Source: Lachnospiraceae bacterium (GTDB taxonomy: Bacteria; Bacillota; Clostridia; Lachnospirales; Lachnospiraceae). Taken from it: a stretch of DNA of 64,000 nt. Position numbers and translations under genes: made by a program. Below the pieces are notes generated by a model that saw nothing but the letters and a program-made list of their open reading frames with translations, had not been told where the DNA came from and ran no database searches. Below are positions 1 to 10,202 of this stretch, in pieces. The stretch's first letter is position 1. The number at the start of each line of letters is the position of its first letter. The stretch lies in assembly GCA_900769115.1 (NCBI GenBank), contig CAAGFJ010000056.1:62001-126000 (forward strand). Reading direction: 5' to 3'.

Positions 1-3000
1 GTTGAGGCAGGTTCCGTATATACAGGAAGTGCCATTACACCAGAGGTTACGGTTCAAGATGGCAGTGCAGCTCTGGTAAAAGGAGCAGACTATACAGTCT
101 CTTATGAGAATAATGTGAATGCAGGTAATGTAGCGAAGGTTACGATTACAGGTAAGAAGAATTATAAGGGAAGCGTTACCGGAACATTCTCGATTGCAAA
201 AGCAACGTTAACCTCTATTGATAAGCCGGTATATGTGAATGTTACAGTTGGTTCTCATACGGTAGTAAGCAATCTGGAAGAATTACTGCCTGCTATGAGT
301 GCGGAGGATCGGGCAGGTATCACATATTCAGAAGCAGTACAGAGTGGTAATGTAGTAGATGGTACTCCGACCATTCAAGGAGCGGAGATTACAATTGGAT
401 TAAATACCAATGCAGCAGCCGGAAGTGAACAGAAGATTACCATTACGATGAGCAGTAATAATTATGAAGACATGACAGCACAGTTGATCATCAAGGTAAC
501 AGCTAAGACAGTTGTTACTTTAAGCGATGATGTTAAGGCAGTCGATTCTGAATATGATGGAAGTGCTAAGACCGGTTATGAGGGTTCTGTGTTCTGGAAC
601 GGTTCAAATGGCAAAGTGAATATTGCAGAGGCGGATACAACAATTCTGTATTCCGGAACAACAGCAGCCGGAGAAGAGTACGGACCATCCAAAGAAAAAC
701 CAACCCAGGCAGGTAATTATAAGATAAGTTTCAGCGTGGATAATGCACAGTATAATGGTAACAAGGTGATTTCTTTTGCAATCGCTAAGAAAGTAATTGA
801 TGTATCTAAGGTGTCTTTGCAACAGAAGTATTATGTATATACCGGACAGAAGATTACGGCTATATTGCAGGAAAGTTCTGTTCCAAGGGAAGTGACTTAT
901 ACAGTAACCGGTGATCAGGCAACGAATGCAGGAAGTTATCAGATGGTGGTAACGTATCAGGTGAAAGATTCTAATTATGAACAGCCGGAAGCTGCAACCT
1001 TCAATTGGATGATTACAAAGGCAGCCTATGATATTTCTGCAATTACATGGAATTATACGGAAGCCTATACTTATGACGGCAATAGAAAGACGGTACAGTT
1101 AAAGAATCTGCCGGATGTACTTGAGGCAGTATATACCGGTAATTCGGAGATAGAACCGGGAAAATATACAGCAACAGCACAGTTACAATTCAAAGATACG
1201 GCGATGTCTAATAATTATACATTAGGGGATGTCGCAGAACTAGATTGGGAGATTCAGAAAGCACAGGAAGAGACGAAGGTTGTGACGTTATATGGTGTCA
1301 AAGCAATAGACAGTGTGTATGAGAAGAATATGCATCCGCAGGGATATACGGGAACACCGGTGTGGAAGAATGGCGAAGATGTAATAGATGTTGTGACTAA
1401 GATTCTATACACGGGTAGAGAGAAAGACGGAACAGCTTATGAGACAAGTACGATTGCACCAACGAATGCAGGTGAGTATGCGGTTACATTCCTTGTGGAA
1501 GATGATTCTTATCAGGGAGCGGAGACTTTTGATTACACGATCGAGAAAGCATCTTATGACATGAGTCATGTTGCATGGAATTATTCCGGAACAGCATTTT
1601 ACGAAGATGGTACCGTACATAGTGTAGAAGTATTCAATCTGCCGACAGGTGTTACGGCACAGTATACAGATAATACAAGTACAACAGCAGGTGAATATGA
1701 AGCCGGAGTGACCTTTACAGTCAAGGATTCGAATAATTACAATATTCCGGATCCAATTGAGAACTGTAAGTGGAAGATTGAAGCATTAAGTGAAAGTGAG
1801 AAGACGAAGAAGGTTGTAACCCTTTCCGGAGTGAAAGGACAGGATAGTACATATGCAGATGCATCGAACAAGGGATATTCTGGTAATGTTATCTGGAAGA
1901 CGGCAGACGGTGAAACGGTTTCTGTGAAAGCTACCACGGTTTCCTATTATGGTAAGGCGGCAGATGGAGCCGTATATGCAGCAAGTAATCAGGCACCGGT
2001 GAATGCAGGAAGCTATATTGTATCCTTTACGGTTGTAGATGATGCATATATTGGAACGGGTAGCGTTACTTATAATATTCAGAAGGCAAGCTATTCCTTA
2101 GATAATGTACATTGGAATTATTCCGGTACGGCATTTGAATATGATGGTACAGAACATCGAGTAGAATTGACTGGATTACCAAAGGGAATCCATGTGTCTT
2201 ATACGAATAATGCAGCCAAAGAAGTAGGAACGTACATTGCTGAAGCAGAATGTGTTGTAAAAGATTCTGCCAATTATAAGATATCCGGAACAATTGAACC
2301 GTTATCGTATGAGATTGTGAAAGGAATAATCAAGGTAGATCAGGTAACATGGAATTATACGGATGAGCCATTCGAGTATGATGGCAATGAACATTCTGTA
2401 TTGTTGCAGAATGTACCAGATAATGTTCTTGTTACATATACAGGGAATACGGCAACAGCCAAGGGAAGTTATACAGCTAAGGCTACGTTGTCTGCAAAGG
2501 ACAGTATACATTACGAAGTTTCTGATACCAACAAGATCTGTGAATGGAGCATTACTGATAAGGATGATGTCAAAGTTACATTGTCAGATGCGGTTACTGC
2601 AGAAGAGAATCTGGTCTATGATGGAAAGGCACATGCCGGCTATACCGGGGATGCTGTATGGTATGAGCAGGGAACGACAACTAAGGTAGATGGTATCACA
2701 ACAAAGATTCAGTATAATGGTGTTAACGGAACGCAGTATACTTCGGCCAATGCACCAACCAAAGCAGGAGACTACACGGTAACCTTTACAGCAACAGCAC
2801 AGGATGGAATCTCTGTTATTCCAAAGACGCTTTCCTTTAAGATTCAGAAAGCAAAGTATGCGATGGACAATGTAAAATGGAATTATTCCGGAACCGCATT
2901 CGAATACGATGGAGATCAGCATTGGGTAGAAGTAGAAGGACTTCCGGAAGGAGTGCAGGCGAGATATACGAATAATGCCAAGACGAGCGTAGGTGTATAT

Positions 3001-4011
3001 ACGGCAACAGTACAATTCGTGGTTACAGATTCTGATAATTATGAGATTCCTGCAGCACTTGCAGCTTGCAGATGGGAGATAAAAGCGAAGAAGGAAGCAG
3101 ATCCTACTAAAAAGGATTACGATATGAGTAATGTGAAGTGGGATTATTCCGGAACTGCATTTGGATATGACGGAACCGAGAAAGTGGTGCAGTTAACTGG
3201 ACTGCCGGATGGAGTAACGGTATTCTATACGAACAACCGGAAAACAGAGGCTGGCGATTATACAGCAATTGCACAGTTTACGGTTAATGATCCGAATACT
3301 TATAATGTTCCAGAGAGTATGAGATGTAATTGGTCTATTAAACAGACAACGGAACCAGACAATCCAGATCAACCAGGTACAGATGATCCAGACAAGCCGG
3401 CCCCGGATAATCCAGGTACAGATCAGAAGAAGGATGACAAACAGAATACATCGGCTAAGGATACCGCTACTAAAAATATAGGCACACAGGTTGAGCAAGC
3501 TGCAGTAGGAGATGTTGTTACTGTCGGAAACAATATCTATAAAGTAGAAGATGTTGCAGCGGATAATAAGAGTGTAAGCTTTACCGGTTTGGCAGATAAG
3601 AACGTGACATCGGTAGATGTGCCAAATACAATTCAGATCAATGGAGAGAATTATGCAGTAGTATCTGTTGAAAATAATGCATTTAAGGATTGTAAGAAGC
3701 TTAAGAAAGTGAAGTTAGGTGCGAACCTCACTAAGATAGGAGATAAAGTATTCTATAAGTGTACGTCACTTACTTCAGTTGTGATTCCGGCTAAGGTTAC
3801 TTCAATTGGCAAAGAGGCATTCTTCGGAGCTAAGAAACTGAAGAAGATTACCATTAAGTCAAAGGTTCTTAAGAAAGTTGGAAACAAAGCAATCAAGGGA
3901 ATCCATAAGAAAGCGGTTATTAAATGCCCGAATAAGAAGTTAGCAACGCAATATAAGAAGAAATTATTCAAGGCAAAGACAGGGTATATCAAGTCAATGA
4001 AGATAAAGTAA
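1..4011 (+). CDS. Large modular surface protein, 5' end cut by window
   Basis: The reading frame is open from base 1, so the gene begins upstream of the window; an internal GTG at 115 is not a credible start because the same domain continues before it. About 1336 residues are visible. The N-terminal visible part (to about 220) is a bacterial Ig-like module with the motifs YTGSAIT, DYTVSYENN and GKKNYKGSVTG. From about 511 to 3344 two kinds of roughly 75-95 residue beta-rich modules alternate. A Pro/Asp-rich linker follows (about 3345-3470), then a BspA-type LRR_5 domain (about 3640-3900) and a very lysine-rich tail. No LPXTG motif or SLH domain is visible, so anchoring is unexplained. The next gene starts 25 bases later and shares the C-terminal module, suggesting co-transcribed cell-surface adhesin-like proteins. 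Function is inferred from architecture only. Confidence 0.85.
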   Translation, partial: VEAGSVYTGSAITPEVTVQDGSAALVKGADYTVSYENNVNAGNVAKVTITGKKNYKGSVTGTFSIAKATLTSIDKPVYVNVTVGSHTVVSNLEELLPAMSAEDRAGITYSEAVQSGNVVDGTPTIQGAEITIGLNTNAAAGSEQKITITMSSNNYEDMTAQLIIKVTAKTVVTLSDDVKAVDSEYDGSAKTGYEGSVFWNGSNGKVNIAEADTTILYSGTTAAGEEYGPSKEKPTQAGNYKISFSVDNAQYNGNKVISFAIAKKVIDVSKVSLQQKYYVYTGQKITAILQESSVPREVTYTVTGDQATNAGSYQMVVTYQVKDSNYEQPEAATFNWMITKAAYDISAITWNYTEAYTYDGNRKTVQLKNLPDVLEAVYTGNSEIEPGKYTATAQLQFKDTAMSNNYTLGDVAELDWEIQKAQEETKVVTLYGVKAIDSVYEKNMHPQGYTGTPVWKNGEDVIDVVTKILYTGREKDGTAYETSTIAPTNAGEYAVTFLVEDDSYQGAETFDYTIEKASYDMSHVAWNYSGTAFYEDGTVHSVEVFNLPTGVTAQYTDNTSTTAGEYEAGVTFTVKDSNNYNIPDPIENCKWKIEALSESEKTKKVVTLSGVKGQDSTYADASNKGYSGNVIWKTADGETVSVKATTVSYYGKAADGAVYAASNQAPVNAGSYIVSFTVVDDAYIGTGSVTYNIQKASYSLDNVHWNYSGTAFEYDGTEHRVELTGLPKGIHVSYTNNAAKEVGTYIAEAECVVKDSANYKISGTIEPLSYEIVKGIIKVDQVTWNYTDEPFEYDGNEHSVLLQNVPDNVLVTYTGNTATAKGSYTAKATLSAKDSIHYEVSDTNKICEWSITDKDDVKVTLSDAVTAEENLVYDGKAHAGYTGDAVWYEQGTTTKVDGITTKIQYNGVNGTQYTSANAPTKAGDYTVTFTATAQDGISVIPKTLSFKIQKAKYAMDNVKWNYSGTAFEYDGDQHWVEVEGLPEGVQARYTNNAKTSVGVYTATVQFVVTDSDNYEIPAALAACRWEIKAKKEADPTKKDYDMSNVKWDYSGTAFGYDGTEKVVQLTGLPDGVTVFYTNNRKTEAGDYTAIAQFTVNDPNTYNVPESMRCNWSIKQTTEPDNPDQPGTDDPDKPAPDNPGTDQKKDDKQNTSAKDTATKNIGTQVEQAAVGDVVTVGNNIYKVEDVAADNKSVSFTGLADKNVTSVDVPNTIQINGENYAVVSVENNAFKDCKKLKKVKLGANLTKIGDKVFYKCTSLTSVVIPAKVTSIGKEAFFGAKKLKKITIKSKVLKKVGNKAIKGIHKKAVIKCPNKKLATQYKKKLFKAKTGYIKSMKIK
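511..3344 (+). repeat. Alternating A/B protein modules in the first surface protein
   Basis: Two module types recur at the protein level. Type A (about 75 residues, core W-N-Y-S-G-T-A-F then E-Y-D-G, then Y-T-N-N, then V-K-D-S) starts near 796 (divergent), 1027, 1555, 2089, 2329, 2857 and 3118. Type B (about 90 residues, starting V-V-T-L-S-G-V and ending with an A-P-T-N-A-G-x-Y motif) starts near 511, 1276, 1807 and 2569. The order is B-A-A-B-A-B-A-A-B-A-A. The copies have drifted in DNA sequence, so this is an old expansion and not a recent tandem duplication. Boundaries are by eye. Confidence 0.75.
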
Positions 4012-4036
4012 AAGCGATAATGAAGGAGGATGAAGG

Positions 4037-7000
4037 ATGCGAAGACGGTATATGAAAGGGATAAGCTTAGCCTTAGCGGTGGCTTTGACAGTAGCGTTTT
4101 TGAACTCAGATGTGGTTACTACAGTAAATGAGCAAGATTCTGCTGTAGTAGAGACGGAGAGTAAAGAAACAACGCAGGCAGATTCTGTAACAGAATCTGC
4201 CGCTACAGAACAAGTGGTGGATCAGGAGCAGACAATGCAGGAGACTGCATCTGCACAGACTGTTACATCGGAAGAAGTCTCTAACGAGACAGAAGATACG
4301 GTTGCCGGAGAAGTAGAAGATGTGAAGACAGAGACTACGACATCAGGTCTAGCCGATAATGCAGTTACGGCAAGTGATATGCAGCAGATTGACTTAGAGG
4401 ATAAGGTGGGAGTTGCAGCAAATGATGCAATTACCAAATTCATTAAAGATACCAATCTGTGTACAGCTGTGATGAAGGCTTATAATGCAACAGCAACGAA
4501 ACAGGTCGATTCTGCCAATGATCTGACTTATGCGATGCTGAAGGGAGTCGCTCTGGATATCTCTGCGTATCCGGAGGCTGCAGGTGTTACAACATTAGAA
4601 GGACTCGGTCAGTTGCAGAATGTCAAGAGTATGGATCTGTCAGGCTGTACGAAAGTAACAGAGATTTTGGCAAATGAATTTGGTAAGTGTACGTTCACAA
4701 GCATTGAATTGCCAAGCAGTATTACCAGAATTGGAATGAATGCGTTTAAAGAATGTAAGAACTTACAATCAATTGTATTACCGGATACAGTAACGATTAT
4801 TGATGAGTATGCGTTCAATTCATGTTCTGCTTTGACCAAGATATCATCGAAAAAAGGCAATACAGTAATCGAATATACATTGCCATCGGCACTTACCAAG
4901 ATTGGGCAGCATGCGTTTGGTATTGACAGGGAACTAACAAAGGTTATTATTCCATCGCTTACGAATGGTAGTGCAATTGCCTCATCTGCATTCGCGCAAT
5001 GTAGTAAGTTGACGGAGGTGGAGATTGGTGCTTCCATATCTGAGATTCCGGCAAACTGCTTTACGAATGCCGGTAAGGATTCAGAAAGTGGAGTGACTTT
5101 CACAATCGGGCAGAAATCATCTTTGAAGAAGATATTATCCTCTGCATTCACTGGGGTGAAATTAAATGAAAAAAGTAAAACGTTCGATTTGTCCATGTGT
5201 GACCAGCTAGAGTCTATTGCAGATTCCGCGTTCGAGGATGCAACGAATATTGAGAATGTACTCTTACCAGTAAAGACAGAAAAGTTAGAGTTAGGTAAGA
5301 ATACATTTGCCAAGACGGATGTTATGAATTTGCATGCAAAAGGACAAACAGTGGATGGTGTTGTGATTCCGGATTATGTGACATCCTTTGGACAAGGATG
5401 TTTCTATGGCAATGAGAAAATGGAACGTTTCTCGTTTCCTGGTAATGAGAAAATGGAACAGGTTCCGGCATTCCTATTAGATGGTTGTAAAGCACTTGCA
5501 ACGATTACTTCCAAAGAAGGAATTGGTGTTACTTCAATTGGAGATTGTGCATTCCGAGGTACAGCGATTGAAGATACGGAGTTCTTAATGAATATGAAAT
5601 CTTTGACTACAATTGGAACTCAGACAATTACCGGTGGGGAGAATACCCAAAGTTATGGTGTTGCAATGCAGTATGATGTGAATTATAACGAAAGAAATAG
5701 TGCAGTATCTCGGATAGAGACAAAAGTAGAATCCTTTGGAAAAGGAGATTATAAAAAATCTTCTGAAGATACGAATTATGGTAGTGAAGTATTTACAGAT
5801 TGTGTGAATTTAACAAAGATTCATATACCGGCATCAGTAGTAAAAATTGGCGCAAGAGCATTTTATTTTAAAGCATACAAAGCAGAAGAAGAGGAAGTTA
5901 GTTCAAATGTTACGACGCTGTTATGGGATACTAGCAGCTCTGGGGCACAAAGAAGCATTGGTGTTGCAGCTTTTCAAGGAAATGGTCTTATGACATCCAT
6001 TACATTACCGGATAATAATGCGGATCAGTTAGAGATTGGTGCATATGCGTTTGCGGGTAATAAAGCGGTAATCAGAGTGGGTGGAAAAACAGAAGGTGTA
6101 TTACCGATTAGTACACAAAAGGTTGGAGAGGGTGCTTTCTATTGGTGTATGTCTATCCCAAGTATTAAGATCTTATCAACGGTCAAGGGAGAGTGTCCGG
6201 AGTTAGGAGATAAGATTTTTGAAAGATGTGTAGGAATGACACAGGCAATCCTGCCAAAGGAGATTGTGGAGATTCCGAGACATATGTTCTATGATGCGCC
6301 ATTGAAGGCATTTTATCTTCAGGATAAGTCTTATACGGATACAAAGGAAAATAATATTACAAAGATTGGTGATCTTGCCTTTATGGGTAATCGATTTGCA
6401 CAGGTTGACTTGTCTAATTATACATCTCTAGAAGAGATTGGAGCTGGTGCATATTCTTTTATGGATATGATTGATGAAGGCAAGAAGGAAAGTAAGGATT
6501 CGGTGATAACACCATATAACACAACAATTACTGATTGTTTGCTAAAGACAGTAATATTACCTAAGACGGTAACAGATACATTATTTATCAATTCTGCTGC
6601 ATTTGCAGGGCAATATTATTTTGATACAATGTATCAGTCAGGAGGGACATTAACTGCCAAGCAGATATATATTCCGGATTATGTAATCTCAGATGAGCAA
6701 CAGGGGTTGTTTGCATACACAGGTGTCAAAACTGTAAGATGGCAAGCAGATGAAACAGGTGTTAATCAATGGACAAGAATTAATCCGGCAATGTATGCGG
6801 CTTGTGTGTTTATTCAGGATGGCGATGTGAGAAATGTATTGCCGGGCAAAGACGGAGTATGTGATTATCTAGAAACCATCGGACGTACAGCATTTTACGG
6901 AAGTAACATTACGCAGGTCAATCTGTCCGGGTATACGGGCTTGTCTGCAATTAGTTCTGGTGAATTAACAATTACCAGTTCGTTATTAGAATCGCATCCT

Positions 7001-10000
7001 GGTGCATTCGAGGCCTGTGAGGTAGAAAAGGTGGTTCTGCCTAAGAAAGAGGAAGGAACGTTAAGCATTGGTGAAAAGAGTTTTTATGAGGACAATGCAG
7101 AGACCGTGCAGGTTGATCTTGGTTCATCGACTGTGATAGAGAAAGAGGCGTTCGGTTCATGTAAAGGATTGGAAACGATTGATTTCCCGAATACGTTGCA
7201 GGCAATTAAGGATAGTAGTTTTAGCGATTGTGAGAAATTGAGTTCTGTTAGTTTTGGAAAAATAGAGGAGATTGGAGACTCTGCATTTTCAAATTGTTCA
7301 CAATTGGTATTAACAGAACAAAAGAATCTTCCGGATACATTAAAGAGTATAGGAGAATCTGCATTTATGGATACGTCATCTACTAGTTTTGGTAAGGTGT
7401 ATCTTGGAAAGAGTCTGACCACGATAGGAAAAACAGCGTTTAAGAACAGTGGCTTAAGTGACATAGAGTGGAATTGCCCGGAATTGACGGAGATTGGCAA
7501 TGAAGCATTTAGCAACACGCAGTTGAAAGATTTTGCTTTGAACAATACAAAAGTAAAAGTGATTCCACAGAAAATGTTATTTGATTGTTCCAAGTTACAA
7601 AGTGCATCTTTTGGATCAGAGGTTGGCGAAGTTATGGCAAATGCATTGGCTGGTACGCCAGACTTTGTAAAGCTTGAGTTTTATTCAGAAACGGTTCTTG
7701 ATAAGGATCTGTTTAATGCACAAGGACAGCAGAATAAAGGATATGCAGCAAGTAATAATGGAGGAAAGATTACGCTTCAGGTGAATACAACAAGTGATCC
7801 GATTGTAGTTCCACTTGGAAGAGAAGTTACGTTACCGTATTATGTGAGTGAATATAATGCGTCAGATAATAGTACGCCATTTGATTACATCTTGTTGAAT
7901 AAAGATGCACAGACAGACGAAGGAAAAGAGTGTATTCAGGTAAAGACTAAGACAACGGGGGGGTATTATTGGGGAGTGAATAATGATAGTGATGATTATA
8001 AGCATAAGATACAGGACGAAGAGTATTATGTGAATACATCCACTGTGCCAAGTATAACTAGAAAAGTGAAAAATCAACGGCAGGTTTGTGTTGTAAATGT
8101 AACAGGGCTTCAGAGTACACCGGAGAATGAACCGTTGAAGTTGAAACTGGTATGTAAGGCGGATTTCTCCATTGATAATAGTGCCGGATATTCTTTGAAT
8201 GTTGACAGATTTGAGGCAGATTATACGATCGTTGTAAAGGATGCAAAATATTATGCAGATCTTTATAAGGATGCGGATTGTAGTTCGCCACTTACATCAG
8301 GAGTACAACCAGATTATCAGATTGTAGATAGAACGATGCGTAATCAGCGGTTGTATTACAAAATTGCTGCCGATGAGAGCAATAGTGATATTGAGACGAA
8401 TTCATATAACGTAGTTGTTGAAACGGATAATCCGGAGGTTATGTATCCGGCAGTGAATTCGGGAGATACAAGTGAGAATCTGTCTGAAAATAATAATATT
8501 ACAGTAACCAATGTGAATAAAGATAAGATTGGTAATTTCTATCTAAAGGCAGCCGGAGTTGGAACGGCTAATATTAAAGTATATCCGGAGGGACATGAGG
8601 ATTGCGCAAGAACATATACGTACAAGATTAATAGTGATGTGAAGACGTTGACCCTAAGTGTTCCATCGGAATATGCAGAAGGATTAGAAAAGAATCAGAG
8701 TTTCTGTGTATTATCGCAGTTTACTACAATGCTAATGGATGATGCGGTTACAGATGTTGAGCAGTACAGCAAACATACCAACTGGACATTAGATTTTAAA
8801 GTGATTAGTGATGGAAGTGGTGGTGGAGAGGATACATCATCTTATGTATCACTGGATCGGTCAACGGGTGTATTAAAGGTATTGAAGCAGGATGTTAAGA
8901 ATAAGCGAGTGACTATTCAGGCAACGGCTGCATCGCCAATTACAGATAGCAAGATTGAAAAAACGCTGAATGTTACGATTAAGGCTGGTGCACCGGATAT
9001 CGTTGAAGCCAATACGGTAACTTTATATACGAATTATCGGGATTCCGTTCAAGCAGCTCAGGAGGATATTATATTAAAAGGTTCGTCAGCATATACAAGA
9101 AAGTATTATTCTCTTGCAAATAAAGAAACAGGTTCTGAATACTTGGATACTTTTGAAATCACGATAGAGACGAGCAATGCAGATGTATTATATCCATCGG
9201 ATAGCAGTTCAGGTAACAAAGTGACATCATTAACAACTACAACTGGAACATCAGACAAGGGATTATATAAGATTGCATATCCGAATGGACAGAACTTCTA
9301 TTTGATTGCAAAGAGCCTTGGAACAGCAGAGATTAAGGTATATCCAGTCGGTCATCCGGAGTATGCGCAGACATATACGTTTGTTGTGAAAGCACCAGAT
9401 AATCAGAGTGGTAATAATAATTCAAGCAACAACAATAACAACCAACCATCATCTGGCAATAATAGTACAACAAACAATAATCCGTCTAACAATAACAACC
9501 AATCCGGTAGTAATACGAGTCAGACTACGGTACGTACAGGTCAGACTATTGAAGATGCAGCAAGCGGTACAACGGCTAAGGTAAGTAAGGTTGCAGAGAA
9601 TGGTACTGGTGGTGAAGTTACGATTACCAATATCACGAATGTAAATGTTACGAAAGTGACAATTCCAACTACAGTTACAGTGAACGGTGTATCATATCAG
9701 GTAACTGCAATTTCTGATAATCTGTTCTCTGGATTTAAGAAATTAAGTACAGTTATCCTTCCTGCAAATATAACAGCCATTGGTAATGGAGCATTCCAGA
9801 ATTGTAAGAAGCTTAAAAAGATTGTAATTCCAAAGGGTGTTCAGTCAATTGGAGCCAATGCATTTGCCGGATGTAAGAACTTGAAATTGATCACGGTGAA
9901 GACAACAACACTGAAGTCAGTAGGAAGTAATGCATTTAAGGGTATTCATAAGAAAGCAAAGATTAAAGTACCTAAGAAACAGTATAAGAAATATAAGAAG

Positions 10001-10048
10001 TTGTTAAGTAACAAGGGTCAGAAGAAATCAGTTAAGATCAAGAAATAG
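4037..10048 (+). CDS. Giant BspA-like leucine-rich repeat surface protein (2003 aa)
   Basis: The start ATG has a good ribosome binding site (GGAGG about 8 bases upstream) and encodes an N-terminal secretion signal: basic MRRRYMKG followed by a hydrophobic stretch to about residue 25. A Thr/Glu/Val-rich acidic stalk covers about 30-130. Residues about 190-1230 are a long array of BspA/LRR_5 repeats (pattern I-x-x-x-A-F-x-x-C-x-x-L-x-x-I-x-L-P). About 1240-1780 is beta-rich and holds two related Ig-like segments, each with L/M-Y-P-S/A and I-K-V-Y-P-x-G-H motifs. About 1788-1831 is an Asn/Ser/Thr-rich linker, followed by a terminal LRR_5 module and a Lys-rich tail like that of the preceding gene. 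LRR_5 proteins are known surface adhesins or host-interaction proteins in gut and oral bacteria; the ligand here is unknown. No sortase signal is visible. Confidence 0.88.
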   Translation: MRRRYMKGISLALAVALTVAFLNSDVVTTVNEQDSAVVETESKETTQADSVTESAATEQVVDQEQTMQETASAQTVTSEEVSNETEDTVAGEVEDVKTETTTSGLADNAVTASDMQQIDLEDKVGVAANDAITKFIKDTNLCTAVMKAYNATATKQVDSANDLTYAMLKGVALDISAYPEAAGVTTLEGLGQLQNVKSMDLSGCTKVTEILANEFGKCTFTSIELPSSITRIGMNAFKECKNLQSIVLPDTVTIIDEYAFNSCSALTKISSKKGNTVIEYTLPSALTKIGQHAFGIDRELTKVIIPSLTNGSAIASSAFAQCSKLTEVEIGASISEIPANCFTNAGKDSESGVTFTIGQKSSLKKILSSAFTGVKLNEKSKTFDLSMCDQLESIADSAFEDATNIENVLLPVKTEKLELGKNTFAKTDVMNLHAKGQTVDGVVIPDYVTSFGQGCFYGNEKMERFSFPGNEKMEQVPAFLLDGCKALATITSKEGIGVTSIGDCAFRGTAIEDTEFLMNMKSLTTIGTQTITGGENTQSYGVAMQYDVNYNERNSAVSRIETKVESFGKGDYKKSSEDTNYGSEVFTDCVNLTKIHIPASVVKIGARAFYFKAYKAEEEEVSSNVTTLLWDTSSSGAQRSIGVAAFQGNGLMTSITLPDNNADQLEIGAYAFAGNKAVIRVGGKTEGVLPISTQKVGEGAFYWCMSIPSIKILSTVKGECPELGDKIFERCVGMTQAILPKEIVEIPRHMFYDAPLKAFYLQDKSYTDTKENNITKIGDLAFMGNRFAQVDLSNYTSLEEIGAGAYSFMDMIDEGKKESKDSVITPYNTTITDCLLKTVILPKTVTDTLFINSAAFAGQYYFDTMYQSGGTLTAKQIYIPDYVISDEQQGLFAYTGVKTVRWQADETGVNQWTRINPAMYAACVFIQDGDVRNVLPGKDGVCDYLETIGRTAFYGSNITQVNLSGYTGLSAISSGELTITSSLLESHPGAFEACEVEKVVLPKKEEGTLSIGEKSFYEDNAETVQVDLGSSTVIEKEAFGSCKGLETIDFPNTLQAIKDSSFSDCEKLSSVSFGKIEEIGDSAFSNCSQLVLTEQKNLPDTLKSIGESAFMDTSSTSFGKVYLGKSLTTIGKTAFKNSGLSDIEWNCPELTEIGNEAFSNTQLKDFALNNTKVKVIPQKMLFDCSKLQSASFGSEVGEVMANALAGTPDFVKLEFYSETVLDKDLFNAQGQQNKGYAASNNGGKITLQVNTTSDPIVVPLGREVTLPYYVSEYNASDNSTPFDYILLNKDAQTDEGKECIQVKTKTTGGYYWGVNNDSDDYKHKIQDEEYYVNTSTVPSITRKVKNQRQVCVVNVTGLQSTPENEPLKLKLVCKADFSIDNSAGYSLNVDRFEADYTIVVKDAKYYADLYKDADCSSPLTSGVQPDYQIVDRTMRNQRLYYKIAADESNSDIETNSYNVVVETDNPEVMYPAVNSGDTSENLSENNNITVTNVNKDKIGNFYLKAAGVGTANIKVYPEGHEDCARTYTYKINSDVKTLTLSVPSEYAEGLEKNQSFCVLSQFTTMLMDDAVTDVEQYSKHTNWTLDFKVISDGSGGGEDTSSYVSLDRSTGVLKVLKQDVKNKRVTIQATAASPITDSKIEKTLNVTIKAGAPDIVEANTVTLYTNYRDSVQAAQEDIILKGSSAYTRKYYSLANKETGSEYLDTFEITIETSNADVLYPSDSSSGNKVTSLTTTTGTSDKGLYKIAYPNGQNFYLIAKSLGTAEIKVYPVGHPEYAQTYTFVVKAPDNQSGNNNSSNNNNNQPSSGNNSTTNNNPSNNNNQSGSNTSQTTVRTGQTIEDAASGTTAKVSKVAENGTGGEVTITNITNVNVTKVTIPTTVTVNGVSYQVTAISDNLFSGFKKLSTVILPANITAIGNGAFQNCKKLKKIVIPKGVQSIGANAFAGCKNLKLITVKTTTLKSVGSNAFKGIHKKAKIKVPKKQYKKYKKLLSNKGQKKSVKIKK

Positions 10049-10068
10049 TTTCTTGTGAATTACAGAGT

Positions 10069-10106
10069 AAAAAATGGCATGAAGGATTTCCTTCATGCCA
10101 TTTTTG
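10069..10106 (+). terminator. Rho-independent terminator after the surface-protein pair
   Basis: A perfect 16-base stem (10071-10086 with 10089-10104) has a 2-base loop, with A-rich sequence on the left and T-rich on the right. It can therefore act in both directions. It closes the surface-protein transcription unit. Confidence 0.9.
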
Positions 10107-10202
10107 TGTTATGATGAGTAAGAATTATATCAACTAATGGTGCGTTTGTCAATTTGATTAATTTGGGGATTATAGACTAGTTTTATTTGAAAGGAGATAG
10201 AT

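Noticed and set aside
511..3344. CRISPR or DNA-level tandem repeat
   Set aside because: Repeats are at protein level with diverged DNA, in frame in one long gene, with no regular spacers.
4609..5313. Open reading frame of 234 codons on the minus strand within the giant LRR gene
   Set aside because: It mirrors a repetitive, biased coding sequence on the other strand, has no ribosome site and no recognisable motifs.
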